Assembly (NCBI RefSeq): GCF_017377575.1
Contig: NZ_JAFREM010000025.1
Span: 62,001-126,000 of the forward strand
Source of the DNA: Candidatus Enterococcus moelleringii
GTDB taxonomy: Bacteria; Bacillota; Bacilli; Lactobacillales; Enterococcaceae
DNA length: 64,000 nt
Direction: 5' to 3'
Both the position numbers and the translations under genes were made by a program. Below are positions 17,720 through 25,602 of this stretch, piece after piece (position 1 is the stretch's first letter; each line of letters opens with the position of its first letter). Below the pieces are notes generated by a model that searched no databases, had not been told where the DNA came from, and worked only from the letters and a program-made list of their open reading frames with translations.

Positions 17720-18580
17720 TTATTCATCGTCAGAGTCTTCTAGGAAGTAGTAGCTGTGATCTTCTAAATCCAAAGCAGTCATAATTTTTGCGGCAGTTTC
17801 TTCAATTGAATAATTGGCTACATTTACTACGTAACAGCCTAGTTCCTGATACAAATCATGGGCAAATTTCAATTCAGCTTGAATTTTGTCGCGATCAGAA
17901 TAGGCAGTTTCAGGGTTAAGGCCATATGCCCGCATCCGTTCTTTTCGAATGCTGATAAGCACCTCTGTATCATTGGTCAAGCCGACAATTTTTTTAGGAT
18001 CAATTTGGTACAGTTGCTTAGGAATATGCGCCTGTGGAATCAATGGCAGGTTAGCTACCTTCAAATTTTTATTTGCTAGAAAAAGACTCAACGGCGTTTT
18101 AGAGGTTCTAGATACTCCTAACAAAACGATATCCGCTTCTAAGAACCCCCGCGGATCTTTACCGTCATCATACTTAACCGCAAACTCTAAGGCCTTGATA
18201 CGTTTGAAATAGTTATCATTTAAATGATGCAAGGCGCCTGGTTCAAAGGAAGGCTCAATATTTGCTCTACGTTGGATTTCATTTACTACTGGATTTAATA
18301 AGTCCATATGAAACAGTCCCGCATGCTCGCAGAATTCCTCAGCCATTTTTGACAGTTTAGGATCAATTAGTGTATGGATGATCATGGCATTTTCATTTTT
18401 TGCGTCTTTTAAGGCTTTTAGTAATAGTTCAGATGAGTTTATAAACGTCCGTCGGAATAAACAAAATTCTACAGTTGGATATTGTGCCATCGAAGCTTGG
18501 GCTAATTTAGAAGCTGTTTCACCTGCCGAATCGGAAATGATAAAGATTGTAACAAGATCGGTCTGATTTTCCTTTTCCAT
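17720..18580 (-). CDS. pyruvate,phosphate dikinase regulatory protein, orphan paralogue (DUF299)
   Basis: This 286-residue protein belongs to the bifunctional kinase/pyrophosphorylase family that switches PPDK or PEP synthase by ADP-dependent phosphorylation and Pi-dependent dephosphorylation of a Thr. The P-loop-like GVSRTSKTP is at 155-163, preceded by AVKYDDGKDPRGFLEADIVLLG. It has an N-terminal extension and an acidic C-terminal tail (SYYFLEDSDDE) compared with the paralogue at 46169-46987. It stands alone, divergent from zur, and no ppdK or ppsA gene is in the window. Which kinase it controls is unknown. Confidence 0.88.
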   Translation of the reverse strand: MEKENQTDLVTIFIISDSAGETASKLAQASMAQYPTVEFCLFRRTFINSSELLLKALKDAKNENAMIIHTLIDPKLSKMAEEFCEHAGLFHMDLLNPVVNEIQRRANIEPSFEPGALHHLNDNYFKRIKALEFAVKYDDGKDPRGFLEADIVLLGVSRTSKTPLSLFLANKNLKVANLPLIPQAHIPKQLYQIDPKKIVGLTNDTEVLISIRKERMRAYGLNPETAYSDRDKIQAELKFAHDLYQELGCYVVNVANYSIEETAAKIMTALDLEDHSYYFLEDSDDE

Positions 18581-18625
18581 ATAAATCTCCCTTGTATTTT
18601 AAGATAATTTATTATACCATATTTC

Positions 18626-18646
18626 TATTCAGAATCATTACGGTTT
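18626..18646. promoter_or_regulatory. candidate Zur box upstream of zur
   Basis: The right half ATTACGGTTT matches 9 of 10 bases of the Bacillus Zur half-site ATTACGATTT; the left half TATTCAGAAT matches 6 of 10. The site lies between a TATACC -10 element (18613-18618) and the start codon, suiting autorepression. Motif evidence only. Confidence 0.35.
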
Positions 18647-18663
18647 AATCAGGAGGGATTATC

Positions 18664-19098
18664 GTGACACAACCAACTTTATTAGAAAAAGCATTAGCAA
18701 AAGTAAAAGAAAATGGCTTCAAATATACGAAGAAACGCGAATCTTTGCTGAACTACCTTATCAAAAAAAATCGCTATGTGGCTGCCAAAGAAATATACGA
18801 GTACTTAAATGACCAGTTTCCAGGCCTTAGTTACGATACTGTTTATAGAAATTTAAGAGAATTTTGTGAAATTGGGATTGTGGAAGAGACTGATTATCAA
18901 GGAGAAATGAAGTTCCGCTTCAGCTGCAGTGAAGATTTTGGCCATCATCATCACTTTATTTGTACGGTTTGCGGGAAAACAAAGGAAATTCACATGTGTC
19001 CAATGGATTTCTTCAAGGAACAACTGGACGATTGCCAAATTGACGGGCATCGCTTCGAATTATATGGACGTTGTTCCGATTGTAAAACGATTGCTTAA
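18664..19098 (+). CDS. zur: Fur-family regulator, Zur type
   Basis: This is a 144-residue metal-dependent repressor. The winged-helix domain includes the recognition region GLSYDTVYRNLREF (54-67). The dimerisation domain has a His cluster (94-97) and the structural-zinc cysteine pairs Cys100/Cys103 and Cys137/Cys140. The stretch HHHHFICTVCGKTKEI then CPMD is very close to Bacillus Zur and unlike PerR, so zinc-uptake control is the best reading; Fur proper is the alternative. The start is an ATG after CAGGAGGGA. It is monocistronic and divergent from the PPDK-regulator paralogue. Confidence 0.82.
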   Translation: MTQPTLLEKALAKVKENGFKYTKKRESLLNYLIKKNRYVAAKEIYEYLNDQFPGLSYDTVYRNLREFCEIGIVEETDYQGEMKFRFSCSEDFGHHHHFICTVCGKTKEIHMCPMDFFKEQLDDCQIDGHRFELYGRCSDCKTIA

Positions 19099-19129
19099 AT
19101 AATCGGGAAAAATAAAACTCTCTAGCGCC

Positions 19130-19158
19130 TTGACTCATAATTATCCATTCGATATAAT
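19130..19158 (+). promoter_or_regulatory. strong sigma-A promoter of rpsU-yqeY
   Basis: TTGACT and TATAAT are separated by exactly 17 bases. The start codon of rpsU is 83 bases downstream of the -10 box, leaving a 5' leader of about 75 bases. Confidence 0.85.
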
Positions 19159-19241
19159 AACTTATGGACGGTCTTGTTTTTTGAGAGTATATTTCAATAA
19201 CAAAAACGGTTACTTTTTAAGCTCGGAGGGAGGGAATTTAT

Positions 19242-19418
19242 ATGTCAAAAACAGTGGTTCGTAAAAATGAATCTCTTGACGATGCTCTTCGTCGCTTCAA
19301 ACGTTCCGTTTCTAAAGCGGGGACTCTGCAAGAATCTCGTAAACGTGAATTTTATGAAAAGCCAAGTGTGAAACGTAAGAAAAAATCAGAAGCAGCTAGA
19401 AAACGCAAAAAATTCTAG
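19242..19418 (+). CDS. rpsU: 30S ribosomal protein S21
   Basis: This 58-residue basic protein is a component of the small ribosomal subunit involved in mRNA recruitment. The sequence starts [19 protein letters not shown] and ends [13 protein letters not shown], with the typical S21 central [22 protein letters not shown]. Its length and basic tail are standard. The start ATG follows GGAGGGAGG. It is co-transcribed with yqeY, which begins 18 bases after the stop, a pairing conserved across Firmicutes. Confidence 0.97.
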   Translation: MSKTVVRKNESLDDALRRFKRSVSKAGTLQESRKREFYEKPSVKRKKKSEAARKRKKF

Positions 19419-19436
19419 TGTGAACGGAGTGATTTG

Positions 19437-19880
19437 ATGTCACTGCTTACTCGGCTAAACGAAGACATGAAGCAAGCAATGCGCAGTAAAGACAAAGAAA
19501 CTTTACAAGTAATCCGCATGCTGAAAGCCGCTGTTCAAAACGAACAAATCAAAACTGGTCAGGAATTATCTGCTGATGAAGAATTGACTGTTTTATCTCG
19601 CGAGATGAAGCAACGTCGTGATTCACTGGCAGAATTCGAAAAAGCTGATCGGACTGATTTAGCGGACAAAGTAAAAAAAGAAATTGTAATTGTGGAAACC
19701 TACATGCCAGCGCAGCTTTCAGAAGCTGAAATCCGCAGCATTGTAAGTGACGCAATTGCCAAAACTGGAGCAGCTTCACCGAAGGAATTTGGTAAAGTGA
19801 TGGGTGTTGTGATGCCGCAAGTCAAAGGTAAGGCGGACGGCAATCAAGTAAACGCCATCGTAAAAGAGCTGTTACAATAG
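19437..19880 (+). CDS. yqeY: GatB/YqeY domain protein
   Basis: This 147-residue protein is homologous to the tRNA-binding tail domain of GatB, the amidotransferase subunit. The sequence LNEDMKQAMRSKDKETLQVIRMLKAAVQNEQI and the C-terminal GKVMGVVMPQVKGKADGNQVNAIVKELL are diagnostic. The cellular role is not established; a tRNA-related function is usually assumed from the domain. ATG at 19437 is preferred over the in-frame TTG three bases upstream, given the CGGAG site at 19425. It follows rpsU and is closed by a terminator. Confidence 0.93.
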   Translation: MSLLTRLNEDMKQAMRSKDKETLQVIRMLKAAVQNEQIKTGQELSADEELTVLSREMKQRRDSLAEFEKADRTDLADKVKKEIVIVETYMPAQLSEAEIRSIVSDAIAKTGAASPKEFGKVMGVVMPQVKGKADGNQVNAIVKELLQ

Positions 19881-19888
19881 GAATTCTT

Positions 19889-19921
19889 ACCATCGAGGAG
19901 AAATTCTCGATGGTTTTTTTG
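19889..19921 (+). terminator. Rho-independent terminator of rpsU-yqeY
   Basis: A perfect 9-bp stem ACCATCGAG / CTCGATGGT is followed by seven T residues. Confidence 0.92.
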
Positions 19922-19957
19922 TGCTTAAAAAGAAATGCAGAGCGCCAATTTTTTCAA

Positions 19958-19977
19958 TTTCCACTTTAAAGTGGAAA
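19958..19977. promoter_or_regulatory. perfect 20-bp palindrome, candidate operator of the beta-glucoside PTS operon
   Basis: TTTCCACTTT is followed immediately by its exact inverse complement. It lies about 70 bases upstream of the IIA start codon and 20 bases upstream of a cre-like element. With no T run after it and no spacer in the palindrome, a protein-binding site is likelier than a hairpin. The PRD regulator at 23588-25447 is the obvious candidate binder (inference). Confidence 0.5.
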
Positions 19978-19997
19978 ATAAAAAATTTAACTTGAGC

Positions 19998-20011
19998 TGA
20001 AAACGTTTTAT
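19998..20011. promoter_or_regulatory. candidate cre upstream of the beta-glucoside PTS operon
   Basis: TGAAAACGTTTTAT matches the cre consensus TGWAANCGNTNWCA at 12 of 14 positions. Catabolite control by CcpA would be expected for a beta-glucoside PTS operon. Confidence 0.55.
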
Positions 20012-20045
20012 AGTTAATTCAGAAAGAAGGAGGAGGAACTTTTAA

Positions 20046-20381
20046 ATGGAAGAAGTCAGAGTCGGAACTGAGATGGACTCAATGGCCATCATCTTACATG
20101 CGGGTAATGCGAAAAGTGACGCTTATGAAGCCCTGCTCGCTGTTAAACAAGGAGATTTTCAAACATTTGATGAAAAATATGCTACAGCGAAAAGTGAAAT
20201 GAAGCTCGCGCATCGCGCACATGCAGAAATGCTGCGAAAACTATCTTCAGAGGATCGGATGCATGATGTGGATTTATTATTGGTTCACGCGGAAGGTCAC
20301 TTAACATCGACGGATATTGCAGTCGACATGATTGCTGAATTTGGAGAATTGTATAAATGGAAGGAGTCTATTAATGGATAA
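20046..20381 (+). CDS. PTS lactose/cellobiose-family IIA component
   Basis: This 111-residue phosphocarrier accepts phosphate from HPr and passes it to IIB. It is all-helical like LacA/CelC IIA proteins. The phosphorylated residue is probably His81 in LLLVHAEGHLTSTD. The ATG follows AAGGAGGAGG. It is first in the operon IIA-bglA-IIB-IIC; the glucosidase start overlaps its last codons. Sugar specificity is likely a beta-glucoside such as cellobiose, inferred from the family and the GH1 enzyme. Confidence 0.9.
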   Translation: MEEVRVGTEMDSMAIILHAGNAKSDAYEALLAVKQGDFQTFDEKYATAKSEMKLAHRAHAEMLRKLSSEDRMHDVDLLLVHAEGHLTSTDIAVDMIAEFGELYKWKESING

Positions 20382-21768
20382 AAACTTTTTATGGGGTGGG
20401 GCAACAGCCTCTTATCAATGTGAAGGTGCTTGGGATGTAGACGAAAAAGTACCATCAATGTGGGATGTTTATCTGCACGAAAACGATCTGGAAAATGGAG
20501 ACGTTGCCAGCGATCATTATCATCGCTACGAAGAAGACATTCGTATGATGAAAGAAGGCGGCCAAAATTCCTACCGCTTCTCACTTGCCTGGCCACGGAT
20601 CATCAAAAATAAAGAAGGCGACGTCAATCAAAAAGGATTGGACTTTTATCATAAAATTTTAGATACCTGTAAAAAATACGACATCGAGCCTTTTGTTACT
20701 TTATACCACTGGGACTTACCACAATATTGGGAAGAAACTGGCGGCTGGTTAAATCATGAAGTATGTGCAGCTTTTGAGCATTATGCAAAAGTCTGCTATG
20801 AAGCTTTCGGAGATAAAATCATCAACTGGACAACTTTTAACGAACCAAAATGGTTTGTTGCTAATGGGTATATGATCGGCAACTATCCTCCGGGCTTCCA
20901 AGATCCGCAAAAGACGATGATTGCAGCATACAATGTAATGTACGCAAGCGCGCTAGGTGTGAAAGCCTTTAGAGAAGGTGGGTACAAAGGTCAAATCGGT
21001 ATTGTTCACAGCTATACACCAGTAAATGGCGTGGATGACTCCATTGATACAAGAATTGCGATGCGCTATGCTGACAATTACTGCAACAACTGGATTTTAG
21101 ATACGGCTGCTTTAGGGGAATTCCCGATTGACTTAATTTCTGTATTAGCTAAGGATTACGACGTGAGTTTTATGAAGGCAGATGAATTGAAAGTAATTAA
21201 GGAAAATACCGTTGACTTCATCGGCTTGAACTACTATTCAAGAACTTTAGTGAAACCGTATACTGGCGGCGAAACACAGCTTTCCTTCAACCATTCTGGT
21301 AAAAAAGGCGAGTCGAAAGTTTTAATCAAAGGCTGGTTTGAACAAGTCAAAGATCCAAACAACGAAACCACCGAATGGGACACTGAAATTTATCCAAAAG
21401 GATTACAGGATGGTCTAATTGAAGCTTGGGATCGCTACCACTTGCCAATCTATGTGACAGAAAATGGAGTAGGGGTTCGTGAAGATGTAACAGTCGATCA
21501 AGTAAATGACGATTACCGTATCTCTTTCATGAATGATCACATCAATGCCATTATGAATGCGATGGATCAAGGCGCTGACATCCGCGGCTACTATGCTTGG
21601 GCGTCATTCGACCTATACTCATGGAAAAATGGTGTGGAAAAACGTTATGGGCTGGTTGCAGTTGATTTCGAGAAGGAACAAAAACGTACACCAAAAGCTT
21701 CTTATTACTGGTTTAAAGATATGATTGAAAGTAATGGAGAAAAAATTCAAAGAAGAGAATTTGATTAA
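20374..21768 (+). CDS. 6-phospho-beta-glucosidase (GH1)
   Basis: This enzyme hydrolyses the phosphorylated beta-glucoside delivered by the PTS. It has 464 residues from the ATG at 20374, supported by AAGGAGT; the frame is open further upstream inside the IIA gene but without a site. The GH1 acid/base Glu157 is in TFNEPKW and the nucleophile Glu363 is in YVTENG. The N-terminal FLWGGATASYQCEG and HYHRYEEDI blocks are typical. It overlaps the IIA gene by eight bases, so the two are translationally coupled. An extended hairpin separates it from IIB. Confidence 0.93.
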   Translation: MDKNFLWGGATASYQCEGAWDVDEKVPSMWDVYLHENDLENGDVASDHYHRYEEDIRMMKEGGQNSYRFSLAWPRIIKNKEGDVNQKGLDFYHKILDTCKKYDIEPFVTLYHWDLPQYWEETGGWLNHEVCAAFEHYAKVCYEAFGDKIINWTTFNEPKWFVANGYMIGNYPPGFQDPQKTMIAAYNVMYASALGVKAFREGGYKGQIGIVHSYTPVNGVDDSIDTRIAMRYADNYCNNWILDTAALGEFPIDLISVLAKDYDVSFMKADELKVIKENTVDFIGLNYYSRTLVKPYTGGETQLSFNHSGKKGESKVLIKGWFEQVKDPNNETTEWDTEIYPKGLQDGLIEAWDRYHLPIYVTENGVGVREDVTVDQVNDDYRISFMNDHINAIMNAMDQGADIRGYYAWASFDLYSWKNGVEKRYGLVAVDFEKEQKRTPKASYYWFKDMIESNGEKIQRREFD

Positions 21769-21786
21769 ACAGCGTAAAATCAAGTC

Positions 21787-21829
21787 TTGTCATCTAAGCT
21801 TCCTGCGTTCATCAGGAAGCCGATGACAA
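21787..21829 (+). other. intercistronic hairpin between bglA and PTS IIB
   Basis: A two-part stem, TTGTCAT / ATGACAA outside and GCTTCCTG / CAGGAAGC inside, lies between the two genes. No T run follows, so it is more likely a processing or stability element than a terminator. It could set different IIA/enzyme and IIB/IIC levels. Confidence 0.55.
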
Positions 21830-21854
21830 AGAAAACTAAAAGGGGAAATCAACA

Positions 21855-22145
21855 ATGAAAAAAGTAATGTTAGTATGTAATGCTGGAATGTCTACAGGTA
21901 TGTTAGCTAAGAAAATTGAAGCTGCTTCTAATAATACATTGGAGGTTAATGCTTATAGTGAATCAGAATATAAAGACTTTCTTGACGGAGTTGATCTTGT
22001 GTTGATCGGCCCGCAAATCCGCTTTTTAAAACCTCAAATTGAAGCATCAGTGGATGTACCGGTTGAAGCAATCTCACCAATGAAATACGGCATTATGGAT
22101 GGTAAAGGTGTTTACGACGATATCAAAAAATTGATTGGAGGATAA
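21855..22145 (+). CDS. PTS lactose/cellobiose-family IIB component
   Basis: This 96-residue protein is phosphorylated on a cysteine near the N-terminus: Cys8 in MLVCNAGMSTG, the P-loop-like signature of the family. It transfers phosphate from IIA to the sugar bound by IIC. The ATG follows AAAAGGGGA. It lies after the bglA hairpin and six bases before the IIC gene, completing a three-component transporter. Confidence 0.92.
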   Translation: MKKVMLVCNAGMSTGMLAKKIEAASNNTLEVNAYSESEYKDFLDGVDLVLIGPQIRFLKPQIEASVDVPVEAISPMKYGIMDGKGVYDDIKKLIGG

Positions 22146-22151
22146 GAGACC

Positions 22152-23507
22152 ATGGGATTTAGTACATTAAGCGAAAAAATGGATCAATACATCTCGCCGT
22201 TAGCGAATAAGTTGAGTCAACAGCGGCATTTGAAAGCAACACGGGATGCCTTTATGTCAATGCTGCCGATTACTTTGTTTGGTTCGATTCCAATCATTTT
22301 AACTGCAGCCCCAGTTACTGAAAACACAACAAATGGTTTCTTGCTGGCATGGGCGAACTTCGCAGAAGAAAACAGCATGATTTTAAACTGGATCAGCGGA
22401 ATTACATTGAGTGCCATGTCATTATTTATCTGTATCGGTGTTACTTACTTTTTATGCCGTCATTATAAGGAAGATGTTTTACGCCCGTTAATGTTTTCAG
22501 TAGTCGGCTTTTTGATGCTGGTTCTGACACCGTTAAAATTAGGCTGGGATGGTAAAGAAGTCGAGATTGGGTTCTTAGATGGTCGAGGTATTTTGTTAGC
22601 ACTATTTGTTTCGATTGTCACAGTTGAAGGGTATCATTGGATGCGCAAGAAAAATATTGGCCGGATTTCGATGCCGGACAGTGTACCAGCATCTTTGTCT
22701 GAAACCTTTGCATCGCTTGTACCGGGATTAATTTTGATGACTTTCTTCTCCATCATCTTTATTATCTTCCATGCATTTGATACAACAGCTGTTCAGTTCT
22801 TGTACAATATTATGGCGCCAAGCTTCCAGGCTGCTGACAGCTTGCCATTTACTATTTTGAGTATTTTCTTGATCCATTTGTTCTGGTTCTTTGGTATTCA
22901 CGATGCCGCTTTGGCAGGGATCTTAGGTCCTATCCGTGATGGCAACTTGTCTATCAATGCAGCTGAAAAAATGGCGGGTGCAGATTTAAGCAACATCTTC
23001 ACAACACCATTCTGGACATATTTCGTGATCATTGGCGGATCTGGTTCCGTTTTGGCACTAGCTTTCTTAATGATGCGTTCGAAATCGAAACAGTTAAGTA
23101 CCGTCGGAAAAGTGGGGTTCCTGCCTTCAATTTTCGGAATTTCTGAACCGATGATTTTTGGTACACCATTAATGCTAAACCCGATCTTCTTCGTACCGTT
23201 TATCTTTACTTCTGTGTTCAATGGGATTGTGACGTATCTATGTATGTCTTGGGGAATCGTTGGTAAAACCTTTGCCGTCTTCTCTTGGCAGATGCCAGCT
23301 CCAATCGGTGCTTTTTTATCCACCATGGATTGGCGGGCGCTTATCTTAGTCTTCGCTTTAATTGTTTTAGATGGTGTCCTTTACTATCCATTCTTTAAAG
23401 TTTATGAAAAGAACTTGGTCGCATTGGAAAAAGAATCTGAAGAACAAGAAACCGCTGAACTGCGTGATTCATCAGTGGAAGTGTCAAACGATACAACAAC
23501 TGCTTAA
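22152..23507 (+). CDS. PTS cellobiose-family IIC permease
   Basis: This 451-residue polytopic membrane protein forms the sugar channel of the PTS. It begins MGFSTLSEKMDQYISPLANKL, typical of the EIIC-Lac family, and contains FWFFGIHDAALAGILGP and GISEPMIFGTPLMLNP, the family's substrate-binding signatures. The C-terminus is a short acidic cytoplasmic tail. It follows IIB by six bases and ends the structural operon; a hairpin separates it from the regulator gene. Confidence 0.93.
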   Translation: MGFSTLSEKMDQYISPLANKLSQQRHLKATRDAFMSMLPITLFGSIPIILTAAPVTENTTNGFLLAWANFAEENSMILNWISGITLSAMSLFICIGVTYFLCRHYKEDVLRPLMFSVVGFLMLVLTPLKLGWDGKEVEIGFLDGRGILLALFVSIVTVEGYHWMRKKNIGRISMPDSVPASLSETFASLVPGLILMTFFSIIFIIFHAFDTTAVQFLYNIMAPSFQAADSLPFTILSIFLIHLFWFFGIHDAALAGILGPIRDGNLSINAAEKMAGADLSNIFTTPFWTYFVIIGGSGSVLALAFLMMRSKSKQLSTVGKVGFLPSIFGISEPMIFGTPLMLNPIFFVPFIFTSVFNGIVTYLCMSWGIVGKTFAVFSWQMPAPIGAFLSTMDWRALILVFALIVLDGVLYYPFFKVYEKNLVALEKESEEQETAELRDSSVEVSNDTTTA

Positions 23508-23512
23508 TATTT

Positions 23513-23536
23513 AGAGCATAGGTGGTCCTATGCTCT
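23513..23536 (+). terminator. hairpin after PTS IIC (probable weak terminator)
   Basis: A perfect 10-bp stem AGAGCATAGG / CCTATGCTCT is followed by TCTTAT, a poor T run. A TATAAT box at 23545-23550 follows, suggesting the regulator has its own promoter. Confidence 0.6.
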
Positions 23537-23587
23537 TCTTATGATATAATCTAGGATGCTAAAATGCCTTCAGGAGGATGGAACACA

Positions 23588-25447
23588 ATGCAAATTTCTC
23601 AACGTCAAGAGCAGATCATAGAGAAATTGTCCTTGAGCAATCTCCCTCTGACAGCCCAGCAATTATCAAAGGAGCTGGGTGTGTCTACCAAGACGGTTCG
23701 TAATGACATTCAGCAACTGAATGGACAAACAGAACAAACAGTCATTTTATCTAAAGCCGGGGCTGGATTCTATTTGAATCCTGAGAGTGCCGACTTATTA
23801 GCTTGTGATAAAACGATTGAACGGTCCAATCTTCATTTTGAATTGCTGGTGCAGATTATTGATCAAGAAAGCTGCGACTTTTATGAATTGGCGGATGATT
23901 TTTTTATTAGCGAGTCAGCCTTAAATCGGAGTATTAAGGAATTGAATGATTTGATTTCCCGGCAGGATCAGTCATTAATTATTCAGCGGAAGAATAATCG
24001 GTTGTTTATTGATGGAGCAGAAGCAGAGAAGCGCAGAGTCTTTACCTTGTTTTTGAATCAAGAAATTGAAGCGAATAAACTGAGTCTGGAGAAATATTCC
24101 GGCTATTTTGGTCAAATCGACCTTGGGAAATTATCTCAAGTAGTCATTCGTTTTCATCAGCAGGAAGACTTCTTTATCAATGATTTTTCGACGATTTCTT
24201 TTATTTTGCACATTGCGGTATTGTTGGAGCGGGTCAGCAAGTCAAGCTTCTTAAATACAATGAAACCGGTAATGGAGGATCAGGAAAGCCGCCAGATGAC
24301 TTTAAGGATGGCTGCTTTATTGGAAGAAAATTTCCAGGTGAATATTCCTGAAGAAGAGCTTCCTTATATCTATCGGTTGTATTCTGGTGCAATTATTTCC
24401 AGTGAAAGTCTGGAGGAGCCAAAGCTAAAAGGAATTATCGAAAGTTTGTTGGAAAGTATTACCGGGATTTTTTATTTGGATTTTACGCAGGATGAGAAGA
24501 TTGTTGATTATTTGCTGACCCATGTTTCGGCTTTGTATAAACGAGCGATTAATCATCAGTATTTAACGAATCCGCTGCTGGAGGAGATTAAAGGCAAATT
24601 TCCTTTTGTCTACAACGTCAGTGTCTATGCTTCAGCTTTTTTGCAAGAGGCGCTAAAAATTCAATTTCCCGAAGACGAGATTGCCTATTTGTCGCTGCAT
24701 TTTCTGTCGGCGCTGGAAAACATCCGTAGTCAGAAGAAAAAACAGGTGTTGTTGGTCTCGCCATATGGTGTGGGGAATCAGCGCATGGTACGAACTTATC
24801 TTAATCGAATCAAAGATTTTGAAATCGAAATGTCGGTTGCCAAATCAGTGTTTGATGTCAATGAGGAGCTGGTGAAGGATAAGGATTTGATTCTGACTAG
24901 TGAATCCTTGCAGGTGAAGACCAGTGTCCCGATTTATCAATACCAATCCTTTTTAACTGAGAAGGATTTGGACAAGATCACCCAGATTTTTGTTGAGGAA
25001 AGCAAAACGCCTTCGGTTCTGACTAAGTTTTTAGAAGCTGATTTGTTCTTTCCTTTGCAATCTCAGAAAACACCTGAAGAGGTGATTCATTTTCTTTGCA
25101 AGCAGCTGTATGACAAGGACTATTGTGAAGCTGATTATGTTGAAAAGGTTTTGGAGCGGGAGTCACTATCCAGCACTGCCTTTGGAAATTATTATGCGAT
25201 TCCCCATGCGATTAAGCGGGAAGCGAAGGAAAATGCAGTAGCAATTTGTTCCTTTGACAAACCGATTCAATGGCAGGATAAAAAAGTAAAGCTAGTCCTG
25301 CTGCTAGCCCTTAAAGGAGAACGGGACAACTCATTTGAACAGCTGTTTGAAGAGTTGGTAATGATTTTAAATGAGCCGGCACGGGTGAAACGATTAGCTA
25401 AGCAAACGAGTTTTGAAGAATTTCTGGCAATCTGTCAGGAAAAATAA
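23588..25447 (+). CDS. PRD-containing transcriptional activator (LicR/MtlR-like)
   Basis: This multidomain PTS-controlled regulator has 619 residues from the ATG at 23588, chosen because AGGAGG lies nine bases upstream; the ATG at 23564 precedes that site. The N-terminal helix-turn-helix (LTAQQLSKELGVSTKTVRNDIQQL) is followed by two PRD domains, a IIB-like domain near VLLVSPYGVGNQRM, and a C-terminal IIA-like domain with His540 in YYAIPHAIK. DNA-binding rather than RNA antitermination is expected from the HTH. It most likely controls the PTS operon just upstream. It ends with its own terminator. Confidence 0.88.
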   Translation: MQISQRQEQIIEKLSLSNLPLTAQQLSKELGVSTKTVRNDIQQLNGQTEQTVILSKAGAGFYLNPESADLLACDKTIERSNLHFELLVQIIDQESCDFYELADDFFISESALNRSIKELNDLISRQDQSLIIQRKNNRLFIDGAEAEKRRVFTLFLNQEIEANKLSLEKYSGYFGQIDLGKLSQVVIRFHQQEDFFINDFSTISFILHIAVLLERVSKSSFLNTMKPVMEDQESRQMTLRMAALLEENFQVNIPEEELPYIYRLYSGAIISSESLEEPKLKGIIESLLESITGIFYLDFTQDEKIVDYLLTHVSALYKRAINHQYLTNPLLEEIKGKFPFVYNVSVYASAFLQEALKIQFPEDEIAYLSLHFLSALENIRSQKKKQVLLVSPYGVGNQRMVRTYLNRIKDFEIEMSVAKSVFDVNEELVKDKDLILTSESLQVKTSVPIYQYQSFLTEKDLDKITQIFVEESKTPSVLTKFLEADLFFPLQSQKTPEEVIHFLCKQLYDKDYCEADYVEKVLERESLSSTAFGNYYAIPHAIKREAKENAVAICSFDKPIQWQDKKVKLVLLLALKGERDNSFEQLFEELVMILNEPARVKRLAKQTSFEEFLAICQEK

Positions 25448-25509
25448 AAAAGACGGTAATTTTTATCGAGGATTCTATGACGGATTCTTGTTAAAATGCC
25501 GTCTTTTTA
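25446..25509 (+). terminator. terminator of the PRD regulator gene
   Basis: AAAAAGACGG pairs with CCGTCTTTTT across a long, partly paired loop, immediately after the stop codon, and ends in a T run. Confidence 0.75.
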
Positions 25510-25602
25510 GTTCTTTCTTAAGGTAGAATCTCTCGTAATTTTGCTTTTATTTAGAGTGTGGTATGATAGGGTGTATGATTAAAATAAGGGGATGAAATAT
25601 TT

